Source: Paenibacillus sp. HB172176 (lineage in GTDB: Bacteria; Bacillota; Bacilli; Paenibacillales; Paenibacillaceae). From it: a stretch of 64,000 nt of DNA. How positions within the stretch are numbered: position 1 is the first letter of the stretch; each line of letters starts with the position of its first letter. A model generated the notes under the pieces. The model saw only the letters and a list, made by a program, of their open reading frames with translations, had not been told where the DNA came from and searched no databases. Positions 59,277-64,000 of the stretch are shown here, one piece after another. The translations under genes and the position numbers were made by a program. The stretch lies in contig NZ_JAATHD010000001.1 in the NCBI RefSeq assembly GCF_011947265.1, positions 529,737-593,736 of the forward strand. Direction: 5' to 3'.

Positions 59277-59714
59277 CTAAGACGAGTTCTCAGAAAGAAA
59301 GGTGCGATTGAATTTCTCAAGCAATTCGCCGAATAACTGCTGCTCTTCGCTTGGCCAAGTTTGCGTAAGCTCCGCAATGCGCCGCGACCTTGCCAGCCTG
59401 GTTTCCGCCAGCAGTTCGGCTCCCAGCTCCGTTATATGCAGGGAGTACGCTCGTCCGTCCATCGGATCGGGGATGCGATAGACATATTTTTTCTGCTCCA
59501 GAACGGCCGTTTGCCTGCTGACCGTCGAGATATCGAGACGGAATTCCTCGGCGAGCGCTTTAACGCCTGCAGAGCCGTGTGAAGAGATTTGATGGAGAAG
59601 CAGATAGGATGCGCGATCCAGACTTCCGAACTTTCGCGAGGAGGTTGCGGAAGTGACGCGTCGTATGAGTATGGCAAGCTGAAGCTCAATGTTTTCTGCG
59701 GGCTGTTTGGGCAC
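59277..59714 (-). CDS. MarR-family transcriptional regulator
   Basis: A 145-residue winged-helix regulator: GVKALAEEFRLDISTVSRQT (about 50-69) is the recognition helix-turn-helix, and YVYRIPDPMDGRAYSLHITE (78-97) the wing with the conserved D-x-R. GTG 59714 follows GAGGTAATC. It is divergent from the MFS pump, whose promoter has a MarR-type palindrome at 59953-59969, and convergent with azoR. Confidence 0.88.
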   Translation of the reverse strand: MPKQPAENIELQLAILIRRVTSATSSRKFGSLDRASYLLLHQISSHGSAGVKALAEEFRLDISTVSRQTAVLEQKKYVYRIPDPMDGRAYSLHITELGAELLAETRLARSRRIAELTQTWPSEEQQLFGELLEKFNRTFLSENSS

Positions 59715-59914
59715 GTGATTACCTCATTTTTTTGGAATAGATGTATGATGGGGCGCCTCGTTCTCGTGGAAGGTTCCTACTTGGCAGTGAGAAGCATTCT
59801 TAATGTTTCTACCATAGTAGCATAAATCGGCATCATTGTGTAATTTCGACGGGGGGAGATAACGTTATGAAAAGGGGAGGATTGGCATACACGCCCTATG
59901 GAGCTTATGTCAAG

Positions 59915-59969
59915 TTGACATGAGAATTATGCGAGGTATACTACAATTATATAGTTGCATCATACAACT
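59915..59969 (+). promoter_or_regulatory. MFS pump promoter with MarR-type operator
   Basis: TTGACA (59915-59920), 16 bases, TATACT (59937-59942). Directly downstream, AGTTG (59953-59957) and CAACT (59965-59969) form a palindrome close to the TAGTTGNNNNNNNCAACTA form bound by many Firmicute MarR proteins. Repression by the divergent MarR is inferred. Confidence 0.78.
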
Positions 59970-59990
59970 TGTTGAGGGGATGAAGTTCGT

Positions 59991-60050
59991 ATGCTTGCAG
60001 AGATAAATAAACGGTTGGAGAGCAAAACCAAACTGGAGGAAATTTCGTGA
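59991..60050 (+). CDS. Possible 19-residue leader peptide overlapping the pump gene
   Basis: ATG 59991, ten bases after GAGGGG, opens a 19-codon frame (MLAEINKRLESKTKLEEIS) whose stop overlaps the pump GTG start by four bases (GTGA). It lies wholly within the transcript. Translational coupling or drug-responsive leader control is possible but not shown. Confidence 0.4.
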   Translation: MLAEINKRLESKTKLEEIS

Positions 60051-61492
60051 AGGAAGGCAATCCTGTGAAGGTTAATTTTTGGAGCATTATTTTTGCGGTT
60101 TTTTTCGGCAATTTCATGGCGGTGTTGAGTACGACGACCATTAACGTAGCTCTGCCAGTATTCATGGATGAATTCGACGCCCCGCTCGATACGGTGCAAT
60201 GGATGATGTCCGGCTTCATGCTTGCGACTGGCGTCATCGCGCCGATTATCGCGTTCGTGGGAGATCGTTTGAGCTATAAACGATTGTATGTTTATGCGCT
60301 TGGGGGCTTCACGCTGGCTTCGCTGCTTTGCGTGTTCGCATGGAGCATTGAATCGCTTATCGCTTTCCGAATTATTCAGGGCATATTCAGCGGCGTGATG
60401 CTGCCGACTACGATGACCATTATCTATCAGGTAATACCGAAGGAGAAGCAGGCGGTCGCCATCAGTCTATGGAGCGTCTCCGCCATGCTGGCTCCGGCTT
60501 TCGGGCCGACCATCGGCGGATGGCTGACGGAATCATTCGGCTGGGAATCCCTGTTCTTCATGAATGTTCCGATAGGAGTCATTGCAGTTGTAGCAGCGCA
60601 GATCTTTATTCCGCATTATCGACTTAGCAAAGGCGTGAAGCTGGATGTAATCGGCTTCGCCGCCGTCATTATCGGCACCTCCGCGCTGCTGGCATCGTTC
60701 AGCGAAAGTCATGCTTGGGGATGGCTGAATGCGAAAACTCTCTCACTGATGCTGCTCGGAATCGCGGTCCTTATTTTCTTCGTGTTCCGCACGCTGCGCG
60801 TGAGCGCGCCGCTGCTGAATTTGCGCTTATTCAAGGTTCCGCGCTTCACCTACAGCTTGATTCTCAATTGCGCGATTACGATCTCTCTGTACGCTGGGAC
60901 ATTTCTCATCCCGATCTATATGCAGAAGATTCAAGGCAGCAATACGATGCACACCGGTCTCATCATGCTGCCGGGAACCGTGGCGATGGCGGTCATGTCG
61001 CTGATCATGGGGAGGCTGTACCCTAAGGTCGGTCCGTTCAGGCTAATCCTGTCGGGCGTGCTGCTAATGGGAGCGGCGACATGGGCATTGACAGAGCTCG
61101 ATCTGACAACGGGCATGTTCTTCATCTCGGCCTGGATCGCCATTCGCTATATTGGCATCGCCATGTGCAATATGCCGGTGACAAACGCCGCGATGTCGGC
61201 TATCCCAAGCGAACTGTCCGGGCAAGCCTCTGCTGTCATGAACTGGATCAGACAAGGGACGGCCGCGCTTTCGGTCAGTATCTTCAGCACGATTCTGTCG
61301 TCGAGAACCCTCGCCCATCTCGGCGAAGAAAGCGGGAGCGATGCGCAGGCCCAGACACAAGCATTATCGCTTAGCATTCAAGAATTATTTTGGATTGGCA
61401 CGGTTTTGGTCGTGATTTGCATCCCGCTCACCTTCCTGCTTCGCAAGAAGCGGACTGAAGCCAATGAGGCGCAGATTACAGCCAAGGCTTAG
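60047..61492 (+). CDS. MFS multidrug efflux transporter (DHA2 family)
   Basis: A 481-residue, 14-helix drug/proton antiporter. FGNFMAVLSTTTINVALPVF is the first helix, APIIAFVGDRLSYKRLY motif A, AFRIIQGIFSGVMLP motif B, and MLAPAFGPTIGGWL the antiporter motif C. GTG 60047 follows TGGAGGA. Its promoter carries a MarR-type operator and marR is divergent, so it is likely induced by a toxic phenolic or quinone compound, matching azoR nearby. Confidence 0.9.
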   Translation: MKEGNPVKVNFWSIIFAVFFGNFMAVLSTTTINVALPVFMDEFDAPLDTVQWMMSGFMLATGVIAPIIAFVGDRLSYKRLYVYALGGFTLASLLCVFAWSIESLIAFRIIQGIFSGVMLPTTMTIIYQVIPKEKQAVAISLWSVSAMLAPAFGPTIGGWLTESFGWESLFFMNVPIGVIAVVAAQIFIPHYRLSKGVKLDVIGFAAVIIGTSALLASFSESHAWGWLNAKTLSLMLLGIAVLIFFVFRTLRVSAPLLNLRLFKVPRFTYSLILNCAITISLYAGTFLIPIYMQKIQGSNTMHTGLIMLPGTVAMAVMSLIMGRLYPKVGPFRLILSGVLLMGAATWALTELDLTTGMFFISAWIAIRYIGIAMCNMPVTNAAMSAIPSELSGQASAVMNWIRQGTAALSVSIFSTILSSRTLAHLGEESGSDAQAQTQALSLSIQELFWIGTVLVVICIPLTFLLRKKRTEANEAQITAKA

Positions 61493-61575
61493 AGCGGCTG
61501 AATGCAGAAATCGCGTTAATTATCGATTAAGGCTGACAAGCCACTATCATTATGGAGTTATTTGTTTAAAAATAC

Positions 61576-61632
61576 CGCGTCCTCCACATAAGAAGGCATG
61601 CTGCCTCTTCAGGAGGACGTGTTCTTCTTTTT
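61576..61632 (+). terminator. Terminator after MFS pump
   Basis: CGTCCTCC (61578-61585) and GGAGGACG (61612-61619) with inner AAGGCA/TGCCTCTT arms, followed by TTCTTCTTTTT. Confidence 0.85.
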
Positions 61633-61673
61633 GTTGCTTTCGGAAAGCGGTCGAGCTACAATTTAAGTGTTAT

Positions 61674-61688
61674 TGAGAATGGTTCTCG
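61674..61688 (+). promoter_or_regulatory. Fur box before AraC regulator
   Basis: TGAGAAT-G-GTTCTCG fits the 7-1-7 Fur pattern (TGATAAT-N-ATTATCA) at most positions. It lies just before the AraC coding region, so iron repression is likely. Confidence 0.68.
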
Positions 61689-61698
61689 ACAATTAAGT

Positions 61699-62562
61699 TT
61701 GAAGTGGATAGGGGGGAGCAATCTGAGCCATCACTATGAGGAGCTGGCAGAAGCCTTTGAGCAAGCGCCGTTTCAAGTGCATCATGTGTACCGAACAGAA
61801 TTGGAAGCGAATCACAGCTATCGCGGACATATAGAACGACCAACGACGAAATGCGCGCTCATTATTGCGTTGAGCGGACAAGCACGCTTCTCCTTCCACG
61901 GTGGAGAGGAGAGCTATGAGATGTTCCCGGGCAAGGTGCTTCTGGGCGGTCTTCATGTTCAGTTAGAGATTGCTGTCGGCGACGAGCCGTTTCAATATTT
62001 TCTTGTTCATTATCTTCCAACGGAGCTAGAAAGCGCAGAGGCAAAGTTAATATCGAAGATATCGTATTTGACCTGTCCGATTGACGGGATGACGCTGCAG
62101 CTTCAAGAACAATGCGCAGAGGTCGCTGCATCTCCCGGCGTAATGGGGAAGCTGGAGAAGAAGGCGATCTTCTTCAGGTTGATTTGCCATGTCCTTCAAT
62201 CGGAGCGCGTTCTGCAGAATCGGGAAAGCGCGACGAAGATGGACGATGCGATTCAGTTCATCAAGCAGCATTATATGGAGCCGCTGACCTTGACGCAGCT
62301 TGGTCTGAGGTACGGTATGAAGGCAAAGTATTTCTCCTACTTATTCGCGAAGTATGTTGGAATCAGTCCCATCGATTATGTGATCATGCAACGAATGGAC
62401 AAGGCGTATGAATGGCTGCTGACGGGCCGAGTATCCGTCGCCGAGGCGGCGAAGCATGTTGGCTATGCCGATTCTTATTATTTCAGCAGATTGTTTAAGA
62501 AGCATAAGGGCCTGCCTCCCAGCAAGGTTGGCATGAACGGCAAGAGAAATCGTCCATCCTGA
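61699..62562 (+). CDS. AraC-family regulator, probable iron/siderophore regulator
   Basis: A 287-residue regulator. Residues 40-130 are a cupin-type sensor and ~185-287 the two AraC helix-turn-helix motifs (LTLTQLGLRYGMKAKYFSYL; VAEAAKHVGYADSYYFSRLF). The frame opens with TTG 61699, lacking a ribosome site; GGGGGGAG at 61711-61718 instead points to CTG 61723, so the true start is unsure. It sits between two Fur boxes and just upstream of a siderophore-binding gene, as Btr does in Bacillus. Confidence 0.83.
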   Translation: MKWIGGSNLSHHYEELAEAFEQAPFQVHHVYRTELEANHSYRGHIERPTTKCALIIALSGQARFSFHGGEESYEMFPGKVLLGGLHVQLEIAVGDEPFQYFLVHYLPTELESAEAKLISKISYLTCPIDGMTLQLQEQCAEVAASPGVMGKLEKKAIFFRLICHVLQSERVLQNRESATKMDDAIQFIKQHYMEPLTLTQLGLRYGMKAKYFSYLFAKYVGISPIDYVIMQRMDKAYEWLLTGRVSVAEAAKHVGYADSYYFSRLFKKHKGLPPSKVGMNGKRNRPS

Positions 62563-62615
62563 TTTCGGGCAATTATCTATTTGCATGCTATGCAAGTAAT
62601 GATATGATCGATATC

Positions 62616-62634
62616 GATAATGAGAATCGTTATC
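62616..62634 (+). promoter_or_regulatory. Fur box before siderophore-binding gene
   Basis: GATAATGAGAATCGTTATC matches 17 of 19 positions of the classic GATAATGATAATCATTATC box. Iron-dependent repression of the downstream lipoprotein gene is strongly suggested. Confidence 0.9.
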
Positions 62635-62702
62635 GATGTTTCGTATTTGAAATAATTGTATTCGAAACGCGATAAGCGACAGAGACAGGAAGGATGTCAA
62701 TT

Positions 62703-63728
62703 ATGATGAAGAAGCGGTATGCTAACGGGGGGATGGCCGCGTGCTTGCTTTGCCTGGCGCTGCTGGTATCGGCATGCGGAAACGCAGGGAACAATACGAA
62801 CAATCAGAACGGAGCGGCTCAATCAAGCTCTAGCGCCAAGCCGACAGGTGAACAAGGCTCGCCAAGCCCGAAGTTCCCAAGAACGATTCAAGATGCCGGG
62901 GGAGAGGTCACGATCGAAGAAGAACCGACAAGGATTGCGGTCGCGCATTGGGGCTACAGCGATTCGATACTCTTGTTCGATCTGAAATCTGTTGCTCTTA
63001 CTCTGCCGTTCACTAAGGAACAATCGGTTCTGGAGACGGATCAATATAAGCCGTATGTGGACAAAGTGAATGAGTTGGAAATCGTCGGAGAGAATACGGA
63101 AGTGAATCTGGAAGCACTGTTAAGCTATAATCCCCAACTCATTATTGCCGGCAATGATACAAACAGCGCCATTATCGATCAACTGAAGAGCATTGCGACA
63201 ACGGTTGTTATCGATGAGAGCGAGACGGATGTGTGGGGAGACTGGCCGTCGCTCGTAACGAAGCTGGGCGAAATTCTCGGCCAAGAGGAGCAAGCGGCGA
63301 GTTATATTGCCGAGTACAAGGAGCAAGTGGCAGATGCGAAGGAGAAGCTTGCCGATCTGCAGGGCAATGTGGCGTTCGTCCAAGTTCGGGATAATGTCGT
63401 CTATTTGCAGGGCAAGAAGTATTTGACGCAATATTATGATCAACTGGGATTGAATGCTCCTGAAAGCGTGATTATAGAAAATGGAGCCGAAATTTCCCTG
63501 GAGGGCTTGAGCAAGCTCAATCCGGATCATCTCTTCCTTGGTTATTTCAATTATGAAGATCCGTCGCTGCCCGCATTGACAGACGAATGGGAGAAGTCGG
63601 CGGTATGGAAGAGTCTCAGCTCGGTGCAGAACGATCAGGTTTACGGCATAAATGGGCAATTGGCGCTTGGCTATGGACCTATTGGCAACACCTATGGCTT
63701 AAAGGCAATTACGAACGCCCTGCAATAA
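62703..63728 (+). CDS. Iron-siderophore ABC transporter substrate-binding lipoprotein
   Basis: A 341-residue lipoprotein of the FhuD/FepB class. Signal 1-~25 ends in LLVSAC, followed by an Asn/Ser/Gly tether. Mature region: RTIQDAGGEVTIEEEPTRIAV, then LEALLSYNPQLIIAGND and LSKLNPDHLFLGY, the standard cluster of the binding fold. ATG 62703 is well placed behind AGGAAGG. No permease or ATPase gene follows within the window; a terminator does. It binds ferric siderophore outside the cell. Confidence 0.9.
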   Translation: MMKKRYANGGMAACLLCLALLVSACGNAGNNTNNQNGAAQSSSSAKPTGEQGSPSPKFPRTIQDAGGEVTIEEEPTRIAVAHWGYSDSILLFDLKSVALTLPFTKEQSVLETDQYKPYVDKVNELEIVGENTEVNLEALLSYNPQLIIAGNDTNSAIIDQLKSIATTVVIDESETDVWGDWPSLVTKLGEILGQEEQAASYIAEYKEQVADAKEKLADLQGNVAFVQVRDNVVYLQGKKYLTQYYDQLGLNAPESVIIENGAEISLEGLSKLNPDHLFLGYFNYEDPSLPALTDEWEKSAVWKSLSSVQNDQVYGINGQLALGYGPIGNTYGLKAITNALQ

Positions 63729-63755
63729 CAGGTTGCCGTCAACGGCAAGAGATGA

Positions 63756-63797
63756 ACCCCTCAAGCTTCAGCGGATTGCTGAAGCTTGAGGGGTTTT
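63756..63797 (+). terminator. Terminator after siderophore-binding gene
   Basis: A 17-base-pair perfect stem, ACCCCTCAAGCTTCAGC with its complement, closes GGATT and is followed by TTTTC. Confidence 0.95.
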
Positions 63798-63844
63798 CGG
63801 TGAGGCCCTCTGGCTGGTTTTAAAGGACATCCGCGAGGCTGTCG

Positions 63845-63866
63845 ATTAACTGTGAATTAACTGTGA
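63845..63866 (+). repeat. Two 11-bp direct repeats
   Basis: ATTAACTGTGA occurs twice in direct succession, just before the 51-bp repeat tract. Confidence 0.8.
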
Positions 63867-63880
63867 ACCAGGCTGCAATG

Positions 63881-64000
63881 CTGATTTTCAGCTCTGCCGC
63901 TTCCGATGGCGCTCCGACTGGCGCTCTAGCGCAGATTTTCAGCTCTGCCGCCTCGGAGGGCGCTCCGACTAGCGCTCTAGCGCAGATTTTCAGCTCTGCC
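63881..64000 (+). repeat. 51-bp tandem repeats running off the window
   Basis: Units at 63881-63931, 63932-63982 and a partial one from 63983 share ATTTTCAGCTCTGCCGC, GGCGCTCCGACT and GCGCTCTAGCG. Unit length is 17 codons and the frames QIFSSAASEGAPTSALA (plus) and ARALVGAPSEAAELKIC (minus) are both open, so the tract could lie in a gene that continues outside the window. Confidence 0.9.

Noticed and set aside
59867..59923. 18-residue ORF before the MFS pump
   Set aside because: It has a ribosome site but overlaps the -35 box of the pump promoter, so it is upstream of the transcript and probably chance.
61723..61725. CTG as certain start of the AraC regulator at 61.7 kb
   Set aside because: The ribosome site is only four bases away, shorter than usual, so the case is weaker than that at 25958 and is left open.

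Overview
The window is about 52% G+C and reads as a chromosome segment of a spore-forming Paenibacillaceae bacterium (Paenibacillus or Cohnella type). Grounds: strong GGAGG-type ribosome sites with many GTG/TTG starts; a small acid-soluble spore protein O; S-layer homology (SLH) domains; LplABC-type sugar importers next to a membrane AraC regulator; a LipL octanoyl-transfer enzyme; a T-box before thrS; and Fur, CcpA (cre) and GlnR/TnrA-type boxes. No rRNA, tRNA, CRISPR array, insertion sequence or prophage was seen.

Layout. 1-5.7 kb: edge of a LamG-like gene, lipL, an aldo/keto reductase, a Lin0512-family protein, then a divergent AraC regulator/sulfatase pair and a histidine phosphatase. 5.7-15.9 kb: a glycan-use locus, with a DUF4838 protein and a membrane AraC sensor on the minus strand facing two permeases, a binding lipoprotein, a Gfo/Idh/MocA oxidoreductase and a LamG secreted protein. 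16-19.6 kb: a three-gene stress-type module (small membrane protein, binding-protein/VWA fusion, TelA). 19.6-20.4 kb: an AT-rich VapBC-like pair. 20.5-24.1 kb: MFS pump, TetR, LtrA. 24.2-27.5 kb: an ECF42-type sigma cluster with two DGPF/YciI proteins, VOC and DUF1801 proteins, whose own sigma promoter can be read. 27.7-32.4 kb: a 1575-residue S-layer-anchored GH27 enzyme under a cre site. 32.5-39.5 kb: TerC, then siroheme/nitrite assimilation (cobA, nirD, nirB), divergent from an ANTAR antiterminator gene, a TrpD2-like gene and sspO. 39.7-44.2 kb: DapA-like/LysR pair and a BlaI/BlaR1-like pair with operators. 44.3-46.6 kb: T-box and thrS. 46.7-48.4 kb: a decayed BceRS-BceAB antibiotic-resistance locus, followed directly by a type I toxin-antitoxin locus. 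48.7-57 kb: APH-GNAT chimera, LysR, purA, lipoprotein, ECF sigma/anti-sigma, a copper-amine-oxidase-domain protein, and an APH kinase. 57-61.5 kb: small membrane and coiled-coil proteins, azoreductase, MarR and an MFS pump. 61.6-63.8 kb: a Fur-controlled AraC regulator and siderophore-binding lipoprotein. The window ends inside a 51-bp tandem repeat.

The strongest finding is the nirB leader on the minus strand. It has two hairpins with six-base loops, each with A at loop position 1 and G at 4. The second competes with a terminator-like stem, and an ANTAR protein is encoded divergently next door, so an ANTAR-controlled attenuator of nitrite reductase is likely. Next come a complete type I toxin-antitoxin locus at the edge of a gene deletion, an ECF42 promoter matching the published consensus, a CTG start codon with an ideal ribosome site, and several genes visibly remodelled by deletion or repeat expansion (GH27 modules, DapA loop, APH-GNAT, bce remnants). 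All functional calls come from reading motifs by eye; no database search was run.
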